64,000 nucleotides of DNA from Flagellimonas sp. HMM57 (GCF_021390175.1 NZ_CP090004.1:2418001-2482000); one strand, 5' to 3'. Shown: positions 46,697-56,146, counted from the stretch's first letter. Notes: generated by a model not told the origin, from the sequence alone. Translations and numbers: made by a program.

Positions 46697-49048
46697 ATGA
46701 AAACAAAGAATATTTATAAATCTTGGTCAAGTATTTTCTTTGTTTTCTTAGCAACCTTTATTTTTTCCTGTACGGGCAATAGTGTAAAAGAAGAAGATGA
46801 TAACTTAACAGAGGAAGAAATAACATATTTGGATTACGTAAATCCATTGATGGGAACCGATTCTGATTTTGGTCTTTCCAATGGCAATACCTATCCTGCC
46901 ATTGCCACTCCTTGGGGTATGAATTTTTGGACGCCCATGACCTCTAAAATGGGTGACGGCTGGACGTATAAATACGACGATAAAACCATACGTGGCATAA
47001 AACAAACACATCAGCCAAGTCCTTGGATCAATGATTATGCAGCCTTTTCTTTGATGGCCGTGACGGATGAACTAAAGTTTCAAGAAGACGAAAGGGCATC
47101 TCATTTCTCGCACAAAGCTGAAACAGTCCGCCCTGATTATTACAGCGTTTATCTTGCCGACTATGACGTATTTGCCGAAGTAACGCCCACCGAACGGGCA
47201 GCGCATTTTAGGTTTACGTTCCCAGAAACTGATAAGGCCTATATCTTGCTCGATGCTTTCTTCAAGGGTTCTATGGTCAAAATTTTACCGGGGCAACGCA
47301 AGATCATTGGCTATTGCAGAAACAATAGCGGCGGTGTTCCCGATAACTTTCACAATTATTTTGTGGCTGAGTTTGACAAAGACTTTGACCTTACCCACAC
47401 ATGGAGCGATAATTGGAAGCTAAAAGAGAACTCTACAGAAAATAATGGAGAGCATGTTGGGGCCATTGTCGGTTTCAAAACCAAGCGTGGGGAAGCCGTT
47501 CATGTAAGAGTAGCTTCATCCTTTATTAGCCCAGAACAAGCACAATTGAATTTGGATCGTGAAGTCGGCGATAAAGATTTTAAAGAAACGAGAGCTTTGG
47601 CAACAAAAGTATGGGAAGAGGAATTGAGCAGAATTCAGGTCAGTACAGAAAGTATTGATCATCTGCGTACATTCTATTCTTGCTTGTACCGCGTACTTCT
47701 TTTCCCAAGAAAATTTTATGAGTTTAATGCAGATAATGAAATAGTACATTACAGCCCATACAATGGTGAGGTGCTTCCTGGCTATATGTTTACCGACAAT
47801 GGATTTTGGGATACGTTTCGTGCTGTCTTCCCCTTTTTTAATATGATGTATCCAGATCTGAACCGAAACATTATGGAAGGCTTGGTCAATACCTATATAG
47901 AATCAGGGTGGTTGCCAGAATGGGCCAGTCCCGGACATCGTGATTGTATGATAGGTTCCAATTCGGCATCCATAATTGCCGATGCCTACTTAAATGGGAT
48001 AGACGGATTTGACAAAGAAATGCTTCTGGATGCTATGATCAAAAATGCTATTGTGGCAGATGATAGGCCTGTAAACAGTGTGGGCCGTGCTGGTCTGGAG
48101 TACTATAACGAGCTGGGTTATGTGCCTTATGATGTGGATGTTCATGAGAATGCAGCTCGAACCCTAGAATATGCATATGCGGATTTTACGATTGCCCAAA
48201 TGGCAAAATCGATGGGAAAGGATAAACTCGCCGAAGAATATTATGAGAAGTCTTTGAATTATAAAAACCTGTTCGATCCGTCAACAAAACTAATGCGGGG
48301 GAAAAACAAGGATGGCTCATTTCAATCGCCCTTTAATCCCTTAAAATGGGGAGATGCCTTTACTGAAGGTAACAGTTTGCACTACACTTGGAGCGTTTTT
48401 CATGATGTACAAGGGCTCATCGACCTAATGGGAGGGAGCAAGGAATTTATTGGAATATTGGATGGAGTTTTCAATATGCCCCCAGATTATGACGATTCCT
48501 ATTACGGGTTCACCATTCATGAAATACGCGAAATGCAGATTATGAACATGGGGAATTATGCCCATGGCAACCAACCCATCCAACATATGATCTATCTCTA
48601 TAATTATGCAAAACAACCGTGGAAAACACAGAAAAGAGTACGGGAGGTCTTGACCAAATTATATACTCCCAACCCAGATGGTTATTGTGGAGATGAAGAT
48701 AACGGCCAAACCTCTGCTTGGTATGTTTTTAGTGCATTGGGATTTTATCCAGTTGCCCCAGCAACCAAGCAATATGTAATAGGCAGTCCGCTTTTTGAGG
48801 AAGCTAAATTGTACTTGCAAAACGGAAATACATTTACGATCAGGGCCAATAACAACAGAAAGGAAAACCCCTTTATCCAAAATGCCATGTTCAACGAGAA
48901 ACCATTTGACCAAACATGGATTTCAACCGAAATTGTTCAAAAAGGGGGTGAGCTCCAGTTTGATATGGGTAACGCGCCCAATAAAAATTGGGCAATCAGT
49001 AAAGAAGCCGCTCCGTATTCATTGAGCAACGAAAAGATTAAATCATGA
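46697..49048 (+). CDS. GH92 alpha-mannosidase lipoprotein (third of four, divergent subgroup)
   Basis: 784 residues from the ATG at 46697; an upstream start at 46643 inside the previous gene would spoil the lipoprotein signal (F-I-F-S-C). The opening differs from the other copies: V-N-P-L-M-G-T-D-S-D-F-G-L-S-N-G-N-T-Y-P-A-I-A-T-P-W-G-M, the pattern of a separate GH92 subgroup. Further motifs are F-W-D-T-F-R, F-T-E-G-N-S-L-H-Y-T-W, Y-A-H-G-N-Q-P-I-Q-H and G-D-E-D-N-G-Q-T-S-A-W-Y. The substituted pocket residues (Q-P-I-Q-H for E-P-S-H-H) suggest a different linkage preference. The stop overlaps the GH85 start by four bases. Confidence 0.93.
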   Translation: MKTKNIYKSWSSIFFVFLATFIFSCTGNSVKEEDDNLTEEEITYLDYVNPLMGTDSDFGLSNGNTYPAIATPWGMNFWTPMTSKMGDGWTYKYDDKTIRGIKQTHQPSPWINDYAAFSLMAVTDELKFQEDERASHFSHKAETVRPDYYSVYLADYDVFAEVTPTERAAHFRFTFPETDKAYILLDAFFKGSMVKILPGQRKIIGYCRNNSGGVPDNFHNYFVAEFDKDFDLTHTWSDNWKLKENSTENNGEHVGAIVGFKTKRGEAVHVRVASSFISPEQAQLNLDREVGDKDFKETRALATKVWEEELSRIQVSTESIDHLRTFYSCLYRVLLFPRKFYEFNADNEIVHYSPYNGEVLPGYMFTDNGFWDTFRAVFPFFNMMYPDLNRNIMEGLVNTYIESGWLPEWASPGHRDCMIGSNSASIIADAYLNGIDGFDKEMLLDAMIKNAIVADDRPVNSVGRAGLEYYNELGYVPYDVDVHENAARTLEYAYADFTIAQMAKSMGKDKLAEEYYEKSLNYKNLFDPSTKLMRGKNKDGSFQSPFNPLKWGDAFTEGNSLHYTWSVFHDVQGLIDLMGGSKEFIGILDGVFNMPPDYDDSYYGFTIHEIREMQIMNMGNYAHGNQPIQHMIYLYNYAKQPWKTQKRVREVLTKLYTPNPDGYCGDEDNGQTSAWYVFSALGFYPVAPATKQYVIGSPLFEEAKLYLQNGNTFTIRANNNRKENPFIQNAMFNEKPFDQTWISTEIVQKGGELQFDMGNAPNKNWAISKEAAPYSLSNEKIKS

Positions 49049-50943
49049 GATTTCTATTTTTATATAGTGTACTATTTTTTTTCGCCCATCTAGGAAATTC
49101 CCAAGAAACCAAGTATGGGGAGAACCAACCTTATGCTTCCCATTGGTTTGTAGAGGAACTACTGGAATGGTCGCCGGAAAAAGACCCACATTATAGATTT
49201 AACAAAAGCCATATTCCTTTGGCAGACCGATTTTTGAATGACTCGGTAGCTATCGACGAATCAACGTACATACCTGGTATTATGTCATTGATAGCACCTT
49301 ATCCTACCAATGGACACCCTGCTCAAGGATTTTCATCAGTAAAACAATATGCGTTCTCGTTTTGGCAGTATCTAGACTATTTTGTCCAATGGGGTGGTTC
49401 GGCAGGAGAGGGTATTATTTTGGCACCATTGCCCACCTGGACAGATGCTGCTCATAAAAATGGAGTGAAGGTTATTGGTACTGTTTTTTTTCCGCCAAAT
49501 GTATATGGTGGAAAAGAGGAGTGGGTGTATCAATTTTTACAACAAAGAGAAGACGGAGGCTTTCCCGTAGCTGATAAATTGATTGAAGTTGCCAATACGT
49601 ATCATTTTGAAGGATGGTTTATTAATCAGGAAACCTATAACCTGAAAAGAGGTACCGCTGAGCGAATGTTGAATTTTCTTAGATATTTCAAGAAAAAAAC
49701 AGATTTAAAAATAGTTTGGTATGATGCCATGATCGAAGATAGCCGGGTGATATGGCAGGACGAACTCAATAATCACAACGACTTGTTTTTTCAAGATGAC
49801 GATCAGGTGATGTCCGATGCGTTTTTCATCAATTTTAGATACAATCCTACCAATTTGGAAGATTCAAAAAAGTTGGCCAAAAAGTTGGGACGAAGTGAAT
49901 GGAATTTATATGCAGGTATCGATGTAGGTGCAAAAAGTTCCCAAACCGATATACAATGGGATGCTTTATTCAGTGAAAATGGCGCAAAAAACACGTCGCT
50001 AGGGTTGTTCAGCCCGCATACCACGTTTAATCTTTCCAAGACCAAAGAACCTGAAGAAGTATATGAAAACGAGCAAAAATTTTGGAATGGTGGCCCTACT
50101 TATGAAAACCCGTACGGCACTCAAAAATGGCAAGGATTCACCAATTTTTTTGAACCAAGAAGCGTCATTGATAAATTGCCCTTCGTTACCAATTTCAACT
50201 ATGGTCTAGGTCGATTTTATAAAGAAAAAGGAAAGGTTGTTTCTTCCAAAGAGTGGCATAATCTGAGTATTCAAGATATTCTCCCCACGTGGCAGTGGGA
50301 AGTGGATAGTACCAAAGCTGCCATCAACTTCAGTTTTAAGGATAGCTATGAAGGTGGAAGCAGCATTTTAATAGAAAGCAAAGGTGAAGCTGAAATCCCG
50401 CTTTATAAAACCCATATTTTGTTGAATAAAGCGGTCACTTTTAGTGTAGTTGCCAAATCGGAAAATGGATTGCCGATGGAGTTTTTCTATGAACTGTCCA
50501 ATGGAGAAAAATTGGGATATGCTTTGAAAAATTCTGAGAAGTGGAAAAAAACATCAATTACCATTTTGCCCAGACCAAACATTTCCATTGTAAAAATGGG
50601 GATTCAAATAAAAGGGTCAGGAACTGGGTATTTGGGAGAAATCACCGCATTTCACAAAAGAGAGCCTAAATTGCCAGCTCCAAAATTTACCGTTGAGTTA
50701 TTTTCCAATGGGAGTATGGCTGAGGTTTATTTATCTTTTAAAGATTCCAATGCTGCTTTTCAAAATATCTATGCCCTTTCCAAAAACAAGAGAAAGATAT
50801 GGCTTGGAAAAACCCCGTCAACGGATTATTATATCCCATCTGTACCTATAGAGGACAACGGCATACATATAATGGTTGAACCTGTCGCACAAGATGGAAC
50901 TAAAGGAAAATCATCAGCAAAAAAAATACAGGTAGAACAATGA
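49045..50943 (+). CDS. GH85 endo-beta-N-acetylglucosaminidase
   Basis: 632 residues with a cleavable signal peptide (about 1-19). The TIM-barrel of GH85 is clear: I-M-S-L-I-A-P-Y-P near residue 75, Q-Y-L-D-Y-F-V-Q-W-G-G, V-I-G-T-V-F-F-P-P, then F-E-G-W-F-I-N-Q-E. In the last motif Asn194 should stabilise the oxazoline intermediate and Glu196 is the acid/base. D-L-K-I-V-W-Y-D and the F-F-x-N-F-R-Y pattern follow, and a C-terminal beta-sandwich completes it. The enzyme cuts between the two core GlcNAc residues of N-glycans, freeing them from protein. Gut Bacteroides often use GH18 enzymes for this step, so GH85 is a notable variant. Confidence 0.93.
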   Translation: MRFLFLYSVLFFFAHLGNSQETKYGENQPYASHWFVEELLEWSPEKDPHYRFNKSHIPLADRFLNDSVAIDESTYIPGIMSLIAPYPTNGHPAQGFSSVKQYAFSFWQYLDYFVQWGGSAGEGIILAPLPTWTDAAHKNGVKVIGTVFFPPNVYGGKEEWVYQFLQQREDGGFPVADKLIEVANTYHFEGWFINQETYNLKRGTAERMLNFLRYFKKKTDLKIVWYDAMIEDSRVIWQDELNNHNDLFFQDDDQVMSDAFFINFRYNPTNLEDSKKLAKKLGRSEWNLYAGIDVGAKSSQTDIQWDALFSENGAKNTSLGLFSPHTTFNLSKTKEPEEVYENEQKFWNGGPTYENPYGTQKWQGFTNFFEPRSVIDKLPFVTNFNYGLGRFYKEKGKVVSSKEWHNLSIQDILPTWQWEVDSTKAAINFSFKDSYEGGSSILIESKGEAEIPLYKTHILLNKAVTFSVVAKSENGLPMEFFYELSNGEKLGYALKNSEKWKKTSITILPRPNISIVKMGIQIKGSGTGYLGEITAFHKREPKLPAPKFTVELFSNGSMAEVYLSFKDSNAAFQNIYALSKNKRKIWLGKTPSTDYYIPSVPIEDNGIHIMVEPVAQDGTKGKSSAKKIQVEQ

Positions 50944-53174
50944 GTTTTTTAAGAATATACATCGTACACGGATTTCTCCTGTTTTTAAGTGCTGCGATGG
51001 CACAGACAAAACCAGTAGATTATGTAAATCCATTCATTGGGACCTCAAATTTTGGAACTACCAACCCAGGACCTATCGCCGTTCGTGGTATGGTGAGTGT
51101 TTCCCCTTTTAATGTTGCAGGACCTCAAAATTTGCCTTTAGAAAAAGATAGTCGCTGGTTATCAACGCCCTATGTTCATGAAAATACATTTTTAACAGGT
51201 TTCAGTCATTTGAATTTGAGCGGAGTGGGATGCCCTGAACTGGGCGTGATTTTGGCGATGCCCACCACAGGTGATTTGGAAACAGACCATCTAAAATATG
51301 GCAGTACTTATTCTGAAGAGATTTCCAAAGTTGGATATTACACCAATACACTTGATAAATACGACATAAAAGTAGAAGCAACGGCAACGACAAGAACAGG
51401 AATCAGCAAATATAGTTTTCCATCTGGAAAAGCCAATATTTTACTGAATTTAGGTTTAGGACTTACCAATGAGCAGGGCGCTCAAGTAAAAATAGTTTCC
51501 CCAACTGAAATTGAGGGGATTCGTACCGTAGGCTCTTTTTGTTATTATAAACCAGAAGAAGCCTATCCGGTTTACTTCGTAGCACAATTTTCAGAACCAG
51601 CAAATGAATTCGGGGTTTGGAAAAAACCAAGAAAGTACGATGGAGTGGAAGGCCAATGGATGGGCTACAATGGTATAACTCGAATAATGGAAGGCTACAC
51701 CAAAGAAGTTGTTGGTGATAGTATAGGAGCATACATGACTTACAATTTTAAGGTGCCCACTCAAGTTGAAATGAAGGTTGGGATTTCGTATGTAAGTATC
51801 GAAAATGCGCGTGAAAATCTTCAAAAAGAGACCTCTACTAAGAATTTTGACCAGATTTTGGCAACTGCAAGACAAGAATGGAATACCTATTTGTCTCGAA
51901 TTGAAGTTGAAGGAGGAACTGAGGAAGATAAAACTATTTTTTATACGGCGTTATATCATACACTGATTCATCCTAGTACACTAAATGATTTCAATGGAGC
52001 GTACCCTAAAATGAGAACTCGGGAGACTTTAAAGACCGATGGAACGCGATATACCGTATTCTCACTTTGGGACACCTATCGTAACCTGCATCAGTTGATG
52101 AGTCTGGTTTACCCAAAACAGCAATCAAACATGATACAAAGTATGTTGAAGATTTATGATGAATCAGGGTGGTTGCCCAAATGGGAACTAAACGCTACCG
52201 AAACGACCACCATGGTAGGTGATCCCGCAGGTATTGTCATTGCTGACACTTATCTGAAAGGTATACAGGATTTTGATGTAGAAAAAGCCTACGCTGCTAT
52301 GCTGAAAAGTGCTGACCAGATTATTGATAATCCACTTCGACCTGGTATAGCGGATTATCTGGATAAAGGGTATCTTACTACCAAAACTACCGAAAATGGT
52401 TCCGTTTCCATGACACAGGAATACAATATTTCGGACTTTGCCATTGCTCAAATGGCTAAAGCTTTGGGTAAAAAGGAAGACTACAAACGCTTTTCAAAGC
52501 GTGCCATTTCTTATCGAAAACTGTTTGATAGTGAATTCAATTTATTGCGCCCCAAAAATGATGATGGTAGTTGGTTGACACCCTATAATCCTGAAACTGG
52601 AGCTAATTTTGTTAAAAATGTTGGGTTTATCGAGGGCAATGCATGGCAATATACTTTTATGGTCTCCCACGATGTGAAGGGTTTGATGAAACTCATGGGA
52701 GGTACAAAACCGTTTTCCAATCGTTTGCAGGATGTGTTCAAGAACCAACAGTTTGATATGGCCAATGAACCCGATATTGGCTATCCCTATCTTTTTAATT
52801 ATGTGAAAGGAGAGGAGTGGCGTACCCAACAAAAAGTTTCGGAACTTCTAGAAACTTATTTTAAAAATACGCCTGATGGACTCCCCGGGAATGATGATAC
52901 GGGAACGATGAGTGCATGGGCCGTTTTTTCCATGATGGGATTATATCCTGTTGTTCCTTCAGAACCTATCTACGCATTAACGCGGCCAATATTTGATAAA
53001 GTCACCATTCATTTGGACGAGCGTTATTACTCAAACAATAAATTGATTATAACTTCCCAAAATTCGGAATCAAAAAAACCTGTTCGAAGTATTTTCATTG
53101 ATGGCAAAAAACATCGGGGTTATTTTATTGACCATCAAAAATTGGTCAATGCAAGTATTTTGAAATTCGAATAG
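50940..53174 (+). CDS. GH92 family protein (fourth, with altered motif)
   Basis: 744 residues. The signal peptide ends A-M-A-Q with no lipobox, so it is periplasmic rather than lipid-anchored. The opening V-N-P-F-I-G-T-S-N-F-G-T-T-N-P-G-P is a variant, F-S-L-W-D-T-Y-R and F-I-E-G-N-A-W-Q-Y-T-F are kept, but the usual Y-A-H-G-N-E-P-S-H-H becomes M-A-N-E-P-D-I-G-Y and the closing motif reads G-N-D-D-T-G-T-M-S-A-W. These changes around the catalytic pocket suggest altered specificity, as in GH92 members acting on modified or non-terminal mannose. It overlaps the GH85 stop by four bases and ends the plus-strand glycosidase run. Confidence 0.92.
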   Translation: MSFLRIYIVHGFLLFLSAAMAQTKPVDYVNPFIGTSNFGTTNPGPIAVRGMVSVSPFNVAGPQNLPLEKDSRWLSTPYVHENTFLTGFSHLNLSGVGCPELGVILAMPTTGDLETDHLKYGSTYSEEISKVGYYTNTLDKYDIKVEATATTRTGISKYSFPSGKANILLNLGLGLTNEQGAQVKIVSPTEIEGIRTVGSFCYYKPEEAYPVYFVAQFSEPANEFGVWKKPRKYDGVEGQWMGYNGITRIMEGYTKEVVGDSIGAYMTYNFKVPTQVEMKVGISYVSIENARENLQKETSTKNFDQILATARQEWNTYLSRIEVEGGTEEDKTIFYTALYHTLIHPSTLNDFNGAYPKMRTRETLKTDGTRYTVFSLWDTYRNLHQLMSLVYPKQQSNMIQSMLKIYDESGWLPKWELNATETTTMVGDPAGIVIADTYLKGIQDFDVEKAYAAMLKSADQIIDNPLRPGIADYLDKGYLTTKTTENGSVSMTQEYNISDFAIAQMAKALGKKEDYKRFSKRAISYRKLFDSEFNLLRPKNDDGSWLTPYNPETGANFVKNVGFIEGNAWQYTFMVSHDVKGLMKLMGGTKPFSNRLQDVFKNQQFDMANEPDIGYPYLFNYVKGEEWRTQQKVSELLETYFKNTPDGLPGNDDTGTMSAWAVFSMMGLYPVVPSEPIYALTRPIFDKVTIHLDERYYSNNKLIITSQNSESKKPVRSIFIDGKKHRGYFIDHQKLVNASILKFE

Positions 53175-53225
53175 AAGTACGGCTCATTTCATACGATCTT
53201 TATAGATCAATTCGCCTCTGAATAT

Positions 53226-54101
53226 TTACATATTTGTCATTTCTGTATTGCCTCTGTACTGTTTCGGTGTTATCCCCTCCAATTTCTTGAACTGGGCATT
53301 AAAGTGTTGAATACTTGGAAATCCTGATTGAGCAGCTATATAGCCAATGGATAATGAAAAATTATCCCTAAGCATTTTTTTTGCATGCCCTATGCGATAT
53401 TCGTTTAAAAACTCAAAAAACGATTTCGAAGTTTTTCTTTTAAAATATCTGCAAAAGGCAGGTTTGGATAAATAGGCCATTTCCGCCATTTCCTGAAGGG
53501 TGATTTTATGCTTGAAGTGGATTCTAACATGCTCGTAGAGCCTGTTCATCACCATGGTATCACTGTTTTTTAATATAGGTTGATAATAGGGCCCTGCTAG
53601 AATTTCATAGTCATCGGTTTCGGTAAGCACGCACAGCATCTCAAAAATGATAGCCCATCTTTTCAAACCAGATTGTTTGTTGATTTCTAAAAGCATTGGG
53701 GCTACTTGCTTGCTTATATTGCTTGAATAGGAAACGCCTCTCTCTGCCAACCTAAAAAGATTGGCTATGGGTTTTAACGCCCTATATTCTTTAAAAATTC
53801 GTCCTATAAAATCCTTAGGAAATTGAAGCACTATAGCGCGACTCCTTTTCGTGCTATCTTTGCTTTGATCACTATCATTTTGCCATAAATGAGGTAAGTT
53901 CGAACCCAATAAAACCAAATCCCCGCTACTGAATCTTGTGGTGTGGTCGCCCACATACCGGATTCCATCACTCTCCAAAATCAAAGTCAATTCCAATTCT
54001 GGATGAAAATGCCATGGATGGTCGAAATACGGTAAGTCCAAATACTCGCAATGAAAAGGGCTCTCAGAATCAAATGTGATTTTTACTAATGAAGCTTTCA
54101 T
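53226..54101 (-). CDS. AraC family transcriptional regulator with cupin sensor
   Basis: 291 residues. The N-terminal cupin (about 1-100) contains H-P-W-H-F-H-P-E-L-E-L-T and P-H-L-W-Q-N-D, the usual small-ligand pocket. The C-terminal double helix-turn-helix (about 190-288) has M-A-E-M-A-Y-L-S-K-P-A-F-C-R-Y-F-K and I-A-A-Q-S-G-F-P-S-I-Q-H-F-N-A-Q-F-K-K. It is read away from the dehydrogenase operon, with a shared 150-base gap carrying direct repeats at 54151-54178, so it most likely senses a sugar and activates both. The sensor has no transmembrane part, in contrast to hybrid two-component PUL regulators. Confidence 0.92.
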   Translation of the reverse strand: MKASLVKITFDSESPFHCEYLDLPYFDHPWHFHPELELTLILESDGIRYVGDHTTRFSSGDLVLLGSNLPHLWQNDSDQSKDSTKRSRAIVLQFPKDFIGRIFKEYRALKPIANLFRLAERGVSYSSNISKQVAPMLLEINKQSGLKRWAIIFEMLCVLTETDDYEILAGPYYQPILKNSDTMVMNRLYEHVRIHFKHKITLQEMAEMAYLSKPAFCRYFKRKTSKSFFEFLNEYRIGHAKKMLRDNFSLSIGYIAAQSGFPSIQHFNAQFKKLEGITPKQYRGNTEMTNM

Positions 54102-54150
54102 TTGAGGTTTTTACCAAAAATTTCATCAATATAAATAGTTTTATTTAATA

Positions 54151-54196
54151 TAATATTCATTTGTAGGTAATATTCATTCATAAATGAATAATATTA
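54151..54196. promoter_or_regulatory. Direct and inverted repeats, candidate AraC operator
   Basis: TAATATTCATT occurs at 54151-54161 and again at 54168-54178 (17 bases apart start to start), followed by an inverted partial copy, AATGAATA at 54183-54190, within AATGAATAATATTA. Direct half-sites in tandem are what AraC proteins bind, and the cluster lies between the divergent AraC and alcohol dehydrogenase genes. Confidence 0.55.
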
Positions 54197-54251
54197 AAGA
54201 AAAAACCATAACGCCAAATCGATATCTTGCATGTTATCAAATTGTTAATTC

Positions 54252-55376
54252 ATGGAGGGTAAAGCAGCAATAACAGATGGAAATGGAAACTATGCTATAG
54301 AGGGTGTGGAAATTGCACTACCACAACATGACGAGGTACTCGTAAAAATCAAGGCAGCGGGATTATGCCATACCGACCATGATTCGCTTCATTGGAAAAC
54401 ACCATTGATTTTGGGGCATGAGGGTGCTGGTGTTGTCGAAGCCATCGGAGATAATGTTACCACTGTTGCAGTAGGCGATAGCGTTATTCTTAATTGGGCC
54501 ATACCCTGCGGCAGATGTTTTCAATGCCAAGAAATGAATCAACACATCTGTGAAAACAACTCTCCCGTAACCGTAGGGAATCAGACTTCTGGAGGCGGAG
54601 TTGGAGAAGGACATGTTCCTATAGAACGGACCAAGTATAAAGGGAAAGGAATTCAACGTTCCTTCAATATTGGTACGCTTTCTACCCATACGGTAGTAAG
54701 AGAACATGCTGTGGTGCGGTATGGCACTACAATTCCCTTTAGTTCGGCGGCAATCATAGGTTGTGGTGTGATGACGGGATATGGCTCTGTAGTAAACACG
54801 GCCCAGGTAAAAGCAGGTTCATCTGCTGTTGTGCTTGGTGCTGGCGGAGTAGGATTGAACGTAATACAAGGGGCGAGAATTTCGGGAGCTGATAAAATTA
54901 TTGCCATAGACATCAATCCTGAACGCTTAAAAATGGCAGTTAAATTTGGTGCCACCCATACTATAAAAGCGGATAAAACAGATGAAAACCTGTTAAATGC
55001 TGCTGAGCAGGTAAAGGATTTGACCAATGGTAGAGGCGCCGATTATGCATTTGAATGTACAGCTATTCCCAGTTTAGGTGCAGCACCCTTGGCAATGGTT
55101 CGTAATGCAGGAATGGCGGTTCAGGTAAGTGGTATCGAAGACACTATTTCCATAGATATGAATCTATTTCAGTGGGATAAAATATATATTAACCCCTTAT
55201 ATGGAAAGTGTAGACCACAAATTGACTTTCCCATTTTATTGAATTTGTATCAAAAGAAGGATTTGTTATTGGATGAAATGGTAACCAATACTTATGCATT
55301 CGAAGATTTGGACAAAGGATTTGAAGACCTGTTGAGCGGAAAAAATGCGAAGGGAGTTATCATTTTCGAAGATTAA
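54252..55376 (+). CDS. Zinc-dependent alcohol dehydrogenase, class I/III-like
   Basis: 374 residues. Catalytic zinc ligands are Cys39 (G-L-C-H-T-D-H), His56 with Glu57 (G-H-E-G) and the Cys of G-C-G-V-M-T-G-Y-G near residue 172. The structural zinc is held by Cys86, Cys89, Cys92 and Cys100. The Rossmann motif G-A-G-G-V-G-L-N follows. The G-C-G-V-x-T-G-x-G motif is the mark of the class I/III group that includes thiol-dependent formaldehyde dehydrogenases. It is the first of three genes divergent from the AraC regulator; a PF00756 esterase and a 2OG dioxygenase follow. Together they would fit removal and oxidation of a one-carbon group. Other primary alcohols are possible substrates. Confidence 0.88.
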   Translation: MEGKAAITDGNGNYAIEGVEIALPQHDEVLVKIKAAGLCHTDHDSLHWKTPLILGHEGAGVVEAIGDNVTTVAVGDSVILNWAIPCGRCFQCQEMNQHICENNSPVTVGNQTSGGGVGEGHVPIERTKYKGKGIQRSFNIGTLSTHTVVREHAVVRYGTTIPFSSAAIIGCGVMTGYGSVVNTAQVKAGSSAVVLGAGGVGLNVIQGARISGADKIIAIDINPERLKMAVKFGATHTIKADKTDENLLNAAEQVKDLTNGRGADYAFECTAIPSLGAAPLAMVRNAGMAVQVSGIEDTISIDMNLFQWDKIYINPLYGKCRPQIDFPILLNLYQKKDLLLDEMVTNTYAFEDLDKGFEDLLSGKNAKGVIIFED

Positions 55377-55381
55377 AACAA

Positions 55382-56146
55382 ATGTCAAAGTTTAGAACCA
55401 TACATATTTCAAACCCTCAGTATGAACTTGGGAATTTACGGCATATCGTTGTTAAAAGTACTAATCTTAAAGGCAGAGGCGATATTTCCGTATATGTTCC
55501 TGAGGACAGAACACAGCAAAGACTTCCTTTAGTACTATTACTACACGGTGTATATGGAAGCCATTGGTCTTGGGCATACCATGCGGGTATTCATAAAAAA
55601 ATGGATGAATGGATTGCTTCAAAACAAGTACCTCCAATGGCATTGGCAATGCCGTCTGACGGATTGTGGGGCGATGGTAGTGGTTATGTGCCGCACACCA
55701 CCCAGAATTTTGAAAAGTGGATTGCTGAAGATGTTGTTGAAGCGGTGTTAGAAACCATTCTGCAGGTAGATGAAAAATCCCCTTTATTCATTGCAGGACT
55801 TTCTATGGGTGGTTTTGGAGCTTTGCGAATAGGTGCTGCTTACCATGAAAAATTCAAGGGTATTTCTGGCCTTTCATCTATTACTCACATAAGCCAAATG
55901 GCATTGTTTGTCGAAGAAGAGCTAGAACATTACAAGCAGCATAATCCAGTTGACGAGTCCGTCTTAGAAACCTTGATTACACATAAAGATAAACTCCCAA
56001 AACTTCGCTTTGACTGTGGTCTTCAAGACAATCTTCTTGAGGCAAACCGCGAATTACATCAACAGTTAGAAAGAAATGCGATTCCTCATATATACAATGA
56101 GTTCCCAGGAGAACATAACTGGGAGTATTGGGGGAACATATTTTAG
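55382..56146 (+). CDS. Esterase D/PF00756-like alpha/beta hydrolase
   Basis: 254 residues, no signal peptide. The oxyanion region is L-L-L-H-G-V-Y-G-S-H-W-S-W, the nucleophile elbow is G-L-S-M-G-G-F-G (Ser near residue 143), and the acid and His come late (D-C-G-L-Q-D, then G-E-H-N-W-E-Y-W). This is the putative esterase family that contains S-formylglutathione hydrolase, where the enzyme completes formaldehyde oxidation to formate, and also sugar acetyl esterases. It is five bases after the dehydrogenase and must be co-transcribed. A role in deacylating a sugar or in thioester hydrolysis are both open. Confidence 0.82.
   Translation: MSKFRTIHISNPQYELGNLRHIVVKSTNLKGRGDISVYVPEDRTQQRLPLVLLLHGVYGSHWSWAYHAGIHKKMDEWIASKQVPPMALAMPSDGLWGDGSGYVPHTTQNFEKWIAEDVVEAVLETILQVDEKSPLFIAGLSMGGFGALRIGAAYHEKFKGISGLSSITHISQMALFVEEELEHYKQHNPVDESVLETLITHKDKLPKLRFDCGLQDNLLEANRELHQQLERNAIPHIYNEFPGEHNWEYWGNIF

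Noticed and set aside
53180..53225. GATC-TTTATA-GATC inverted repeat between GH92 and AraC genes
   Set aside because: Only four base pairs, too weak to call a terminator.
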